Below are positions 17,639-26,709 of a DNA stretch of 60,557 nucleotides, piece by piece. How positions within the stretch are numbered: position 1 is the first letter of the stretch; each line of letters opens with the position of its first letter. The notes below the pieces were generated by a model, which saw nothing but the letters and a program-made list of their open reading frames with translations, was not told where the DNA came from and did not search any database. Source of the stretch: Candidatus Aminicenantota bacterium. Lineage in GTDB: Bacteria > Acidobacteriota > Aminicenantia > Aminicenantales > Aminicenantaceae. The stretch covers positions 1 to 60,557 of the forward strand of contig WVXO01000066.1 in assembly GCA_011773465.1 (NCBI GenBank), in the 5' to 3' direction. The translations under genes were made by a program, and so were the position numbers.

Positions 17639-18743
17639 AGTTGAGAGAGTGGAGCTTTCGCTCTTAAAGCTTCCTTATGTCCATTTTTTTGAGACGAGTT
17701 TTGGCCGAGAAGAAGAGCGAGAATTCATTCTTGTAAAAGTTTATGGCGAGGGGATTTGCGGGTACGGTGAGGTTGTATCTGATAAGAGTCCTTTCTACAG
17801 CTATGAGACAACTTTTACGGCCTGGCACATATTAAAGGATTTTTTGATTCCACTTGTTTTGGATAAATCCATCTCAGATCCCGACGATTTTTATAGAGAG
17901 ACGAAAAAATACCGAGGGCATCCGATGGCAAAGGCGGGATGCGAACTTGCCCTCTGGGATCTTCAAGGAAAAAAGGAAGGAAAGCCACTCTCCAAACTTT
18001 ATGGAGGGGAAAAGACAGAAATTCCTGCAGGAGTAAGCGTCGGAATCCAGGATTCCTTTTCTGAACTTCAGGAAAGGATTCAATCTTTTCTCGATGAAGG
18101 ATACCAGAGAATAAAGCTTAAGATAAAGCCAGATTGGGATATACGTGCCTGCGAGGAAACACGGAAAAGGTTTCCTGATGTTACTCTCCAAGTAGATGCT
18201 AACGGTGCTTATAGCATCGATGATAAAGAAATCTTGAAAAGACTTGATGAGTTCAACCTCCTCATGGTTGAGCAGCCTTTCCCGCCCTTCGATTTGTGGG
18301 ACCACAGTCGGCTGCAAAAAGAGATGCGGACTCCACTCTGTCTAGACGAGAGCATGCTTTCGGTTGAGACTGCCCGAAAAGCATATGAAATGGGCAGCTG
18401 TCGGATCGTTAACATCAAAGTCGGACGAGTAGGAGGAATTATAGAGGCCAGAAAGATTCATGATTACTGCCAGGAAAAGCAGCTTCCTGTGTGGTGTGGG
18501 GGGATGCTAGAGTCAGGGATAGGGAGAGCACACAATATTCATCTGGCAACTCTCCCCAACTTTAAGTTCCCCAATGATATTTCTGCAAGCAAAAGATACT
18601 ACGCGCAAGATTTGATCGAGCCGCCAGTGGAAGTCTCCAGCAAGGGGACAATAAAAGTTCCAGAGCTTCCCGGAATCGGTGTTTCTCCCCAAGAACAAAG
18701 GATCAAGAAGGCCACATTAAAACATGAAGTTTTTACTCTCTGA
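17625..18743 (+). CDS. Enolase-superfamily enzyme, o-succinylbenzoate synthase / N-succinylamino-acid racemase type
   Basis: The protein (372 aa) has a capping domain followed by a TIM barrel. The general acid/base pair is visible: KLKIKP (KxK motif) in the middle and KVGRVGG at the C-terminal end of the barrel; metal ligands are in LQVDANGAYS, VEQPF and CLDESM. The ending GGMLESGIGRAHNIHLA followed by PNDISASKRYY is the hallmark of the OSBS/NSAR subgroup rather than dipeptide epimerases. It may make o-succinylbenzoate for menaquinone or racemise N-acylamino acids. No other menaquinone genes are present; its operon contains two glycosyltransferases, so an envelope-related amino-acid role is possible. 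Confidence 0.82.
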   Translation: MRRLKVERVELSLLKLPYVHFFETSFGREEEREFILVKVYGEGICGYGEVVSDKSPFYSYETTFTAWHILKDFLIPLVLDKSISDPDDFYRETKKYRGHPMAKAGCELALWDLQGKKEGKPLSKLYGGEKTEIPAGVSVGIQDSFSELQERIQSFLDEGYQRIKLKIKPDWDIRACEETRKRFPDVTLQVDANGAYSIDDKEILKRLDEFNLLMVEQPFPPFDLWDHSRLQKEMRTPLCLDESMLSVETARKAYEMGSCRIVNIKVGRVGGIIEARKIHDYCQEKQLPVWCGGMLESGIGRAHNIHLATLPNFKFPNDISASKRYYAQDLIEPPVEVSSKGTIKVPELPGIGVSPQEQRIKKATLKHEVFTL

Positions 18744-18909
18744 CCTCGATTGACTTGCTTGGTGGAGCGGTTATATAAAACAGGTGTTTCAGGATAAAGG
18801 AAGAATAGGATGCCTCCCATAACCTATAAAAGAGTAAAAGAGCAGGTGTTGATTAGATAAAGCGTATAGCTTTCTAATAATGTTTTTTAGGCTTAGGGGA
18901 AGTCCTCTA

Positions 18910-19980
18910 TCAGATAAGGTCTTTATCCAGGAACTGTCTTTTGGATATCACGTATTTTTTCCATTTAAAAAGATTTGGCCTCAATTCATAATTGAAAAGA
19001 GCTTCGCTCGTCTGAGGGGAAGTTTCACTGAGTTTTTTTCCTATTGACTCTATTTTTTCTCTCCCGATTTCGATCATGGAAACAACACGGATTGAGATTT
19101 CTGTTCCATCAAAACGATTCCGCTCTTGCGGCTCGAACAGAAAATCTAGCATCTTAGAATTAGGGTTGAGAAAAGCAAGGGGCCTTACCTTGGAGCTCCG
19201 GAAGGCCTCTTCCCAGAGATCAAGAGAATAGCCGTAATGAGTGCAGTTTAGACTCACGTATAGGGGAGATTGCGTATCTTTCATTTTATGGAGGGCTTCA
19301 GCCACATAGGCAGAAATCAGCATTTCTGTCTCATCGCTGGCATAGCCTTCTTCGATATAATTGACTAATTCAGGGCAGGCCTGAAGGATTATTCGTTGAG
19401 GAAGAATCCCTTTCTCTTCCAGTTTCTTTTTATGAGTCTCTTCGCTTATTGTTGTGTGAGTCGCGAAAATAATGACTTTAGACTCAGGGGATGTTTCGAG
19501 CTTTTGGGCGATAAGATCCACTCCCGCCTCTACGATTCCGACTACTGGAATGCTTGTTTCTTCAGAAAAGGAGGTATCATCGTAGATTACTGACAGAGTG
19601 TTGCAGCCAATCAGTATCAAGTCTGGATTGTAATTTTGCTCCAGGCTTTTGAGAGCGCTATCGAAGATTTGGATTTTTTCCTTGCGGGTTTTTAGACTGT
19701 TAAAGCCACCCTCTTTTGAAAAGAGGGCATTAAAAAATATAAAATTCACTTTCTGGAAAATTTTAGATTCTCTCATTCTCTCCACAACATCAGCCATGAT
19801 AGAAAGACCGCCCAGTCCAGAATCTGTGATGGCAATAATGACCTCATTTTTGAGAAAGAATTTATCGAGCTTTTCCTCTTGTCTAGACAATTGTATTTTT
19901 ACAGGGAAGGAATAAAAAATTTGGGCGCAGAGTAACATAAACAACAGTAAAAAGAGAACGGATTTTATTCTATTTTTCAT
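18910..19980 (-). CDS. Exported or membrane-anchored glutamate/aspartate racemase-like protein
   Basis: The 356-residue protein has a hydrophobic N-terminus (residues 6-25) and then a domain of the glutamate racemase (MurI) / Asp-Glu racemase family. Key motifs are present: TDSGLGGLS (D53, S54), IGCNTLS with C126, and LNCTHYG with C246; the two Cys are the catalytic acid/base pair. The typical PYG after the first strand is replaced by a KEGGFNSL stretch, and the protein is about 90 residues longer than MurI. The hydrophobic start suggests periplasmic location, which is unusual because MurI is cytoplasmic. A D-amino-acid role outside the membrane is possible. It is transcribed alone. Confidence 0.7.
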   Translation of the reverse strand: MKNRIKSVLFLLLFMLLCAQIFYSFPVKIQLSRQEEKLDKFFLKNEVIIAITDSGLGGLSIMADVVERMRESKIFQKVNFIFFNALFSKEGGFNSLKTRKEKIQIFDSALKSLEQNYNPDLILIGCNTLSVIYDDTSFSEETSIPVVGIVEAGVDLIAQKLETSPESKVIIFATHTTISEETHKKKLEEKGILPQRIILQACPELVNYIEEGYASDETEMLISAYVAEALHKMKDTQSPLYVSLNCTHYGYSLDLWEEAFRSSKVRPLAFLNPNSKMLDFLFEPQERNRFDGTEISIRVVSMIEIGREKIESIGKKLSETSPQTSEALFNYELRPNLFKWKKYVISKRQFLDKDLI

Positions 19981-20278
19981 TCTTTTTTCCTGTTTTCAAA
20001 ATTCTAAAGGCTTAATTCCAGATTTTGGAATATAGCATTGAGAAGTTTTTGAGTCAAACTTTGTCAATCGCTTTTCATGTGCCTGATTGGAATGGCTTTG
20101 TGTCGTTAAATCTAACATCTGTCATCAATTGAGGACAGAGTGAGGGGCAAAAACTTTAATACTCCTCTTATCTTTGTTGGCACGTAGATTGCTTTAGTGT
20201 AAAACGATAAGTAAAATGGGTTTTGCGTTAAATATTTATTACCCCAGGGTTTTTTAATGGATAAGGAATTTACCTGAA

Positions 20279-21019
20279 ATGGATAAAAAAAAAATTGTTG
20301 CTGTTATCAGCAGCTTAGTCTTATTTCTTTCTGCTAACACACTACTCAGAGCCGAAGAGAAAAAATTCAGTATTGGACTCGGTGCTGGATTAGCAGGAAG
20401 CACTTCTGGAATAAACAGATACATTAGAGTTGATAGCTTTAATCCTATCCCTTATATGGCGGATGTATTTGTTTTAGACAGAAAAACGGAATTGAAAGAT
20501 CACTTTAATCTAAATTTTCAGCGAAATTTCAGTTCCCGCTTTTCAGTTCAAGCAGAGATTGGCCATTACAGGGCGAGTTCCGTAGTTATCATGAGGATAA
20601 GGTCACGAGATATAAATTTCCCCGACGTTAATGAACCGCTTGATTTATCTTGGAGTTTTACAAGTTTATTCTTCAACGCAATTTATAGAGCACGAAAGTC
20701 TCAAAAGAAGATAACACCGTTCGGCTTTATTGGCGTGGGTTTTTTTTCTGTTCGAAAAAAAGAAGATCATGGAAGATATTTTATGATAGAATCTCGTAGC
20801 ACCCTTGATATTGGCTTAAAAGGAGGAGCAGGATTGAGTTATTATTTGCCCAAGATTCTTCCCCTTTGTTTTGAGTTGAGAGCCTTTATTCTAATCTTAG
20901 GAAGTATTGGTGGCGGTTACTATTCGCAGTATATTTGGGAAGGTGGGGGATCTGGCCCAGTCGTAGAGGGATATAATTATATATGGGGAATAGATTTGGG
21001 TATTAACTACAGGTTTTAG
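20279..21019 (+). CDS. Outer-membrane beta-barrel protein
   Basis: A signal peptide (about residues 5-25, ending LLRAEEKK) precedes alternating hydrophobic/polar strands such as FSIGLGAGLAGST, HFNLNFQRNFSSRFSVQAEIG and FGFIGVGFFSVRK. The last residues NYRF end in an aromatic, as expected for the assembly signal of outer-membrane barrels. Size (246 aa) suggests an 8- to 10-stranded barrel of the OmpA/OmpW-like kind. The preceding 298 bp (19981-20278) hold no gene. No function beyond envelope structure can be assigned. Confidence 0.7.
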   Translation: MDKKKIVAVISSLVLFLSANTLLRAEEKKFSIGLGAGLAGSTSGINRYIRVDSFNPIPYMADVFVLDRKTELKDHFNLNFQRNFSSRFSVQAEIGHYRASSVVIMRIRSRDINFPDVNEPLDLSWSFTSLFFNAIYRARKSQKKITPFGFIGVGFFSVRKKEDHGRYFMIESRSTLDIGLKGGAGLSYYLPKILPLCFELRAFILILGSIGGGYYSQYIWEGGGSGPVVEGYNYIWGIDLGINYRF

Positions 21020-21273
21020 TCTGGAAGATTTGTTGCCTGGAAGACAAGTAGTATGGAGAGGCAGTAGTTTTGGCAGACTGGCCTGCAAGTTTAGCTGTTC
21101 TGAAATAAATTTTCACGAACCGATAATTTTATTCCTTAGCTATGACTGATATAATATTGAAAGATTGATATAATATTGAAAAAGAAGAGAAATATTTAAA
21201 AGCGAAGGCTTAAGCCTTCTATTAAATTGATCTCTCTTGGGAGATAAATTTGAGAAACAAGCAGGAGGGGGAA

Positions 21274-22089
21274 ATGAAAAGAAATATAGTTTTAGTCTTC
21301 TTTATTTTATCTATCTCTTTTTGCTTTCTTTATGCCTTTCAGAAGCAGCAGGAGCTGCAGGAACCACTAGAACATGAAGTTACAGTCGAGTTGGTTATAG
21401 TCGAGGTTTTTGTAACAGATAAAAAGAGGAATTTTGTCCATAATCTCACCAGGGAGGATTTTGAAATTTATGAAGATGGAAAGAAGGTTGAAATCCAGTA
21501 TTTTGCAGTTGTCAAACCTGAGAAAAAGATTGAGAAAGAAGAAGCCATGGAAGTAATCGAAGAAAGAGAAGAACCTCGACGCCCAGAAGAAATGAAACTG
21601 GTCATTCTCTTTGATAATATAAATACACATAGATGGTATCTCTACAGCCAATGGCCTCAAATTCAAGAGATGTTCCAGACTCTTTCAGGAAATGTGGAAG
21701 AGACGATGATTATGGAACTCAACAGAAGATCCGGAGCAAGAATGATCCAACCCTTCACATCGGATCAGAACCTACTTTCTGATGTATTTTCAAAGTTCAA
21801 GGTTGATATGTGGAAGGACTTTGAAAAGGAGGTTTTAAAAGATCAAAGAGAAGAACTTTTAAAGCAAGCTCATGATTTTTCTCCTGAGTTTGCTCTGTTG
21901 AAAGATGAAGAGGCATCCTTAAATCTGCCAGCAGTGAAGATTGAGTCTTTCTTTGATGGCAAATCAAAGATTCTGAACGAAGTTTATCTCTTAGATTTTC
22001 AAGATATTATTCCAGGAGATTACAAGTTAGAGATAAAACCTTCTGCAGAAAATATAAAGAAAGAGATAGAGCTAAAAATTGTTTCTTAG
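21274..22089 (+). CDS. VWFA-related secreted protein, probably internally shortened
   Basis: This resembles the 'VWFA-related Acidobacterial domain' proteins. After a signal peptide (residues 4-20) come VELVIVEVFVTDKKRNFV and the signature LTREDFEIYEDGKK, then the start of the von Willebrand A region, KLVILFDNINT. In the family the A domain is normally followed by several hundred more residues; here the protein has only 271 residues, loses the remaining A-domain strands and jumps to a Glu/Lys-rich part and a C-terminal beta segment. The start ATG at 21274 has AGGAGGGGG upstream. An internal deletion is suspected; function is unknown, possibly adhesion or complex assembly. Confidence 0.65.
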   Translation: MKRNIVLVFFILSISFCFLYAFQKQQELQEPLEHEVTVELVIVEVFVTDKKRNFVHNLTREDFEIYEDGKKVEIQYFAVVKPEKKIEKEEAMEVIEEREEPRRPEEMKLVILFDNINTHRWYLYSQWPQIQEMFQTLSGNVEETMIMELNRRSGARMIQPFTSDQNLLSDVFSKFKVDMWKDFEKEVLKDQREELLKQAHDFSPEFALLKDEEASLNLPAVKIESFFDGKSKILNEVYLLDFQDIIPGDYKLEIKPSAENIKKEIELKIVS

Positions 22090-22195
22090 ATCTAACCCTT
22101 TCTAATAACGGAAATGGAGTTGCTTACTATGCTGAGAAATATTTTGACATCCGGTTTTCGTTTGCTATAAGCTCTAAACAGGAGAGGGACGGATC

Positions 22196-22759
22196 ATGCC
22201 AGAGAGGAAAGAAGATCGAAAAATGAGTGAAAGAGCGAGTGAAAATATTTACAGAGAACAGCGAGTCGGAGTCTTTGTGGATGTTCAGAATATGTATTAT
22301 TCTGCGAGGAATATATACAAGGCCAAAGTCAATTTTAAAACGATCCTCAAAGAAGCTGTTAGAGGCAGACAGCTTATCCGGGCAATTGCCTATGTCATAA
22401 AGGCAGATGTAAAGGATGAGAGCAATTTTTTTGAGGCGCTTAAGAGCTTGGGTTATGAGGTCAAAGCAAAAGACCTGCAAGTATTTTATGGAGGGGCCAA
22501 AAAGGGAGACTGGGACATCGGAATTGCTATGGACACGATTGAGCTTGCACCAAAGCTTGATGCAGTTGTACTTATCAGTGGAGATGGAGATTTTGTGCCC
22601 TTAGTCCAGCATCTTAAGCGTGCCATGGGCTGTTATATGGAGGTTATGGCTTTCGGCAAATCGAGCTCTCAGAAACTGATTGAGCATGCCGACAATTTCA
22701 TAGATTTGGACCTGAATCCTAAAAGATTTCTGATTAAAAGCGGCAGGGGAGGGTCTTGA
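22196..22759 (+). CDS. NYN-domain (LabA/DUF88-like) putative ribonuclease
   Basis: The 187-residue protein has the PIN-like NYN fold. The acidic metal-site motifs are visible: VFVDVQNMYYSARN (first Asp, about residue 28), KGDWDIGIAMDTIEL and VLISGDGDFVPLVQ. Such proteins are probable metal-dependent RNases. The start ATG has a GGAG sequence about 10 nt upstream. It is convergent with the DUF5916 gene, with a palindrome cluster between the two stop codons. No partner or regulator is adjacent. Confidence 0.85.
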   Translation: MPERKEDRKMSERASENIYREQRVGVFVDVQNMYYSARNIYKAKVNFKTILKEAVRGRQLIRAIAYVIKADVKDESNFFEALKSLGYEVKAKDLQVFYGGAKKGDWDIGIAMDTIELAPKLDAVVLISGDGDFVPLVQHLKRAMGCYMEVMAFGKSSSQKLIEHADNFIDLDLNPKRFLIKSGRGGS

Positions 22760-22764
22760 TTGCT

Positions 22765-22899
22765 GGGATTTGATTCATCAAACCCGCATTTTGACCATAA
22801 CAAAAAATTTGCTTGGCTTGATTGTAAATGTGTTAATGTAGGGGCTTGATTCATCTGTAAAGACTTTATTTATCTGTAGGGGCTTGATTCATCAAGCCC
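22765..22899. repeat. GGGYTTGAT palindrome cluster C
   Basis: Copies are at 22765-22785 (GGGATTTGATTCATCAAACCC, imperfect), a half-copy at 22838-22855 that breaks off after GGGGCTTGATTCATC, and a perfect GGGCTTGATTCATCAAGCCC at 22880-22899. The cluster separates two convergent genes and could act as a bidirectional terminator. Confidence 0.85.
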
Positions 22900-23000
22900 A
22901 CTTTTTAAAAAATCAAATTCTTGTTTGTTTAATCATGCTCTCAGGATAAAAGTAACTTCCGCTCGTTCAGGATTTTTCGATAGAGATACGTCTTTGAAGC

Positions 23001-25190
23001 TTACAGCCTCCACAAGAAAGATGCCTTGAAGAAAAATCCCCTTTTAGTTTCCAGAAACCTATCAGCACTTACGTACTCGCCGCCTTCCCATTTGATTCTC
23101 TCATAAAGAGATCCGTAGCCGACATGGATAACGGTGCCCGGAATATAAGTAAAGGAAGCCAGAAAATCGGTCATCAATTGTTTGTGAAATGAATTATACT
23201 CAACAATGCCCCTGAAAAAGAGGTATTTGTTCATCTGGTAAGTATTCCTGCTCCTGATAATCGTGTAATCGAACTCTTTGGCAGAATCAGAGTCGCGGTA
23301 AAAATCGGAATAGATTAAGCTCAGGTCAAGATGAAACTTTTCCGATGGCAGGTACCTCACAGTTGCTGAGGCATCGCTTCCGCTTCCCTGGTATGGATTA
23401 TCCACATAACGAATCTTTTTTCCGTAATAATAAGACACGTTGAAATAAAATTGTTTGGTTAATTGGCTGCTAGCTATTATCCTGGCAACGCTAGTATTGA
23501 ATTTTTCATCTGAGAAAACCTCGGTAGCATAGCGATAACCCGCAAGGAAAGTTGAATTTCTCAGGAAAAGAAGCCTTAGGTCAATAGAATTAAAGGTTTC
23601 ATAAAGACCGCTGAATTTGTCTCTGGTCTGAGTGCTGTGGATCATCGGATCAATTCTCTGGATAATCTTTGATTTTGGATAAAACATGCGAAGTATTCCT
23701 GATCTAAACATGGTAATTCCAGTTCGGGTGATATATCCTGTTTCTGTCTGAAACTCTTTGGCAATGTCCAGGAGTCCAAGCATGAGAATTATGTTTCTTG
23801 TGTTATAGAAATAATGAAGCTTTACGGCATGCCCATCGTCTCTCGGAGATTCTTCGTCCAGCCTACCTTGAGACTTGAAAGCGTTGTATCCGAAGATGCT
23901 GGATTGGTTTATCCTTAGCTGGCCATCCAATCCAAAAACTCTGTTAAAACCACTCTTACGTTCCCTCGCTGTATAAAATCCGCCGATAAAGCTATCCTTG
24001 GCTAATGACCGTTTGTAGCGAAAGATTCCGAAATGGGCATAATCTTCCACATCAGTATCAAGCAGTTCATCCAGGGCATAGATTAAGGCAACAGTATTCT
24101 TATCTCCGATTCTACCGTTTAGTTTTATCCCTACTAAAGGATCGATAATCGTTCTAGTATGCACAACCTCCCTTAGAGGATCCCCGGAATAATACCCCCC
24201 AAAATTAAGCTTTTCTAAACCTTCGAGAAAGAAGGGCCTTTTCTCCGGAAAAAAGAGAGCATACCGCAGGTTGAAATCAACCTGCCCAGCATCTGCTTCG
24301 ACCTGGCTAAAATCAGGATTGTAGGTTCCATCGAGGATAAGATGCGATGTCAGGCCGTACTTGGCTGTCAAACTAAGATCACCCACATCTCCAGCCGGCG
24401 CTAGTTTTCCTTCGTCTATTGAACTTCTATGGCTGTAGGTTACTGCGGGTAATATCTCGAAAAGAGTATAGTGCTTTATATCCTGAAAAATAAGAGTCCT
24501 CGTTTGTGTTAAAAAATTCGGTCCCTGTGCAGGATCCAATGGCGGATAGGTTCCTGCTTCTGACCGGCGGCTTATCATTCGTTCGAAAATCACACCCATC
24601 TCCACTGGTTCTTTATGTGAAAAACGGATGCTTTTAAACGGGATTTTCAGTTCAACTGTGTATCCTTCTTCATCTATTTTTCCCTCGCTGTACCAGACTA
24701 TATCGACGCTGAAATCCTCTTGCCCGCCTTCAAACCTTGAGTCTCCCTGGACACCCAAGGGATTGCAGTAAAGAGCATAGAGAGACTGGTGGTCATTAAA
24801 GGAATCGAGGTTGATACATATCCAGTCATCGGTATGTATGTTATCTCGGCTGGTCACCGAGGCTTTGATTTTGTCTGGCTGGCTATCAAAACACCTGTAG
24901 GCGAAATAGAGATTCTCCTGGTCATAAGCATAATAAACTACGGAATTTTCGACCATATCCAGGCCATAATCCGGATGATACGTCTTAAAGCCTGTCTCGC
25001 TGGGAGCTTTTTGCCAGACAGGATCATCCAATATTCCATCAATCACTGGAGGAGTATCTGTCTTATGCGGTATGAGCGGCTGAAGCTTCTCCTCAGCGGA
25101 TGCAGATAATCCTATAAAAAAAATTGCAAATATTGATGTGAGCAATTTTACCTTTTTGCTGATTTTTAGTTTTTTATACTTGCCATTCAT
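23001..25190 (-). CDS. DUF5916 outer-membrane protein with N-terminal carbohydrate-binding (CBM9-like) domain
   Basis: A signal peptide (about residues 13-32) is followed by a CBM9-like beta-sandwich with the diagnostic PPVIDGILDDPVWQKA and VVYYAYDQENLYFAYRC. The DUF5916 part begins around GLTSHLILDGTYNPDFSQVEADAGQVDFN and FFPEKRPFFLEG, then continues as many amphipathic strands to the C-terminal FLWRL, consistent with a large outer-membrane barrel. The length (729 aa) is normal. These proteins are common in Bacteroidetes- and Acidobacteria-like genomes; a role in surface glycan or peptide binding is inferred, and no ligand is known. It is transcribed alone. Confidence 0.85.
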   Translation of the reverse strand: MNGKYKKLKISKKVKLLTSIFAIFFIGLSASAEEKLQPLIPHKTDTPPVIDGILDDPVWQKAPSETGFKTYHPDYGLDMVENSVVYYAYDQENLYFAYRCFDSQPDKIKASVTSRDNIHTDDWICINLDSFNDHQSLYALYCNPLGVQGDSRFEGGQEDFSVDIVWYSEGKIDEEGYTVELKIPFKSIRFSHKEPVEMGVIFERMISRRSEAGTYPPLDPAQGPNFLTQTRTLIFQDIKHYTLFEILPAVTYSHRSSIDEGKLAPAGDVGDLSLTAKYGLTSHLILDGTYNPDFSQVEADAGQVDFNLRYALFFPEKRPFFLEGLEKLNFGGYYSGDPLREVVHTRTIIDPLVGIKLNGRIGDKNTVALIYALDELLDTDVEDYAHFGIFRYKRSLAKDSFIGGFYTARERKSGFNRVFGLDGQLRINQSSIFGYNAFKSQGRLDEESPRDDGHAVKLHYFYNTRNIILMLGLLDIAKEFQTETGYITRTGITMFRSGILRMFYPKSKIIQRIDPMIHSTQTRDKFSGLYETFNSIDLRLLFLRNSTFLAGYRYATEVFSDEKFNTSVARIIASSQLTKQFYFNVSYYYGKKIRYVDNPYQGSGSDASATVRYLPSEKFHLDLSLIYSDFYRDSDSAKEFDYTIIRSRNTYQMNKYLFFRGIVEYNSFHKQLMTDFLASFTYIPGTVIHVGYGSLYERIKWEGGEYVSADRFLETKRGFFFKASFLWRL

Positions 25191-25523
25191 CTCTCTTCAC
25201 CGTGCTGCAGAATAAGAGCTTATATCATAATGAAAATCTTAAAGCAATTAAGGGGACGTTCCTCAAAGTCCCATCTTTTCTAAAGTTCATGCAGCGGAAG
25301 TCATTATAAGAAAAGAAAGCATGGTGACTCGCGGAGTGTACCTTACTTGCTTATTTCTTTCTAAGAAGCCACTCTTTTAAATAATTTATGCAAAAAATTA
25401 GAACCACATTTCAACATTCTTCCGGTTGCATTGATGGTCTGAAAATAGATCGTGAGCATATCAAGCCAAGAGCATGCTACTTAAACGGAAAAGTTGAAAG
25501 TCCTCAGCGGATTAATGATAAGG
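25191..25523. other. Intergenic region without a recognisable gene
   Basis: The only signal I see is a GGGGACGTTCCTCAAAGTCCC stretch at about 25251-25275, similar to the GGGGACA repeat type. No frame gives a convincing protein and no tRNA is visible. Confidence 0.4.
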
Positions 25524-26457
25524 CTATTTTATAACAGGACCAAGGTGATCCGTTAAACGTGGATTTTCAGGATTGCTAACATCTATTGACCTAACTCCTG
25601 AATTCCAGTTTGCTATGAAGATGTGATTTCCTCCTAAACAAACGCCTTCCACCCAACCTGGGAAAGCACATTTACCCTTTACTAAAAGAGAGTCAGGCTG
25701 ATTTGCGTCAATAATAAACAGCCCGTTTTCTTCTGATTTTTTTATTCCCGTTTGCCAGATATACAAAGCTATCTTTCACACAGAGCCCTTCTGCAAATCC
25801 ATTTCGGCCGGATTTATATTTGCCTACGACCTTGGGCTGTAACGGGTCTGATATGTCTATAGCTATAAGCCCACGTGTTCCTGCAGCGACGTAGGCTAAT
25901 TTTCCGCATCCCCAAACATCCCAAGCATTTTCTGTTTTACACCGACCAATCAGCTTCGGGGAGTTAGGTAGGGAGATATCAAAAATATAAAGGCCTGCCC
26001 TACCTAATTTGATATCATTTTTATCAACCATACCTTGGGCAAGATAAGCGAGATTGCCTTCGATGTGAATTCCAAAGCCTCGAGTTTTTGTTTCCGCCTC
26101 CTTCCATTTCCAGCTCACAACAGGGATCTCTTTGGATATATCGTAGATGATCAATCCTTGACTTGTATCTGCAATAAAAGCTCTATTACCAGAGATTTTG
26201 AGATTTCTGTAGTAGCCTTCATCATAAACTGTGGTTACAAAACTCAAGTTTACATCTGAGACATTAAAAACGTGCATCCCTTGATAACCTGCCACAGTAA
26301 ATAATCGGTTTTGAATTGGATCATAGGCAACATCGAAGCAATGTCCTATTTTTTTATTTCTATCTTCTTCTTGTGTACCAGCCAAACCAATGATTATTCC
26401 CAAAGCCGTTGCTAAAGAAAAAACATAAATAATTAATCCCTTTCTTCTTATCATCAT
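25524..26457 (-). pseudogene. LVIVD-repeat protein split by a frameshift
   Basis: The frame starting at 26457 encodes a signal peptide and LVIVD-type units, for example RLFTVAGYQGMHVFNVSDV, RAFIADTSQGLIIYDIS and LAYVAAGTRGLIAIDISDP. It ends early after VYLANGNKK. The continuation (ENGLFIIDANQPD, then HIFIANWNSGVRSIDVSNP) is in another frame (25524 to about 25766). The switch falls on a run of seven A on the coding strand (25737-25743); removing one A joins the two frames into about 310 residues. These proteins form secreted beta-propellers. The break may be a true mutation, a slippage site or a sequence error. Confidence 0.75.
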
Positions 26458-26709
26458 CTATGTCCTCATTTTTCCCCTGTTTTTTAATTTATTAGCAACT
26501 ATTGTGCCCAGTCAACAAGTAAAATATATTTTAAAGTTCCATAAATTAGATGATGGCACTATGGCTGGATACCATAGGAAAATGATTTCGGGGATGTTTT
26601 CGCTTCTGTCAGTTTTTTAAATGTTTGAGAGGCCTAGGAATGTTTAGTAGCGTGAAACACTTCAGAATGGTGCTCTCCATTCCTTCCTTGGATAATACTT
26701 TTTCAAAGA

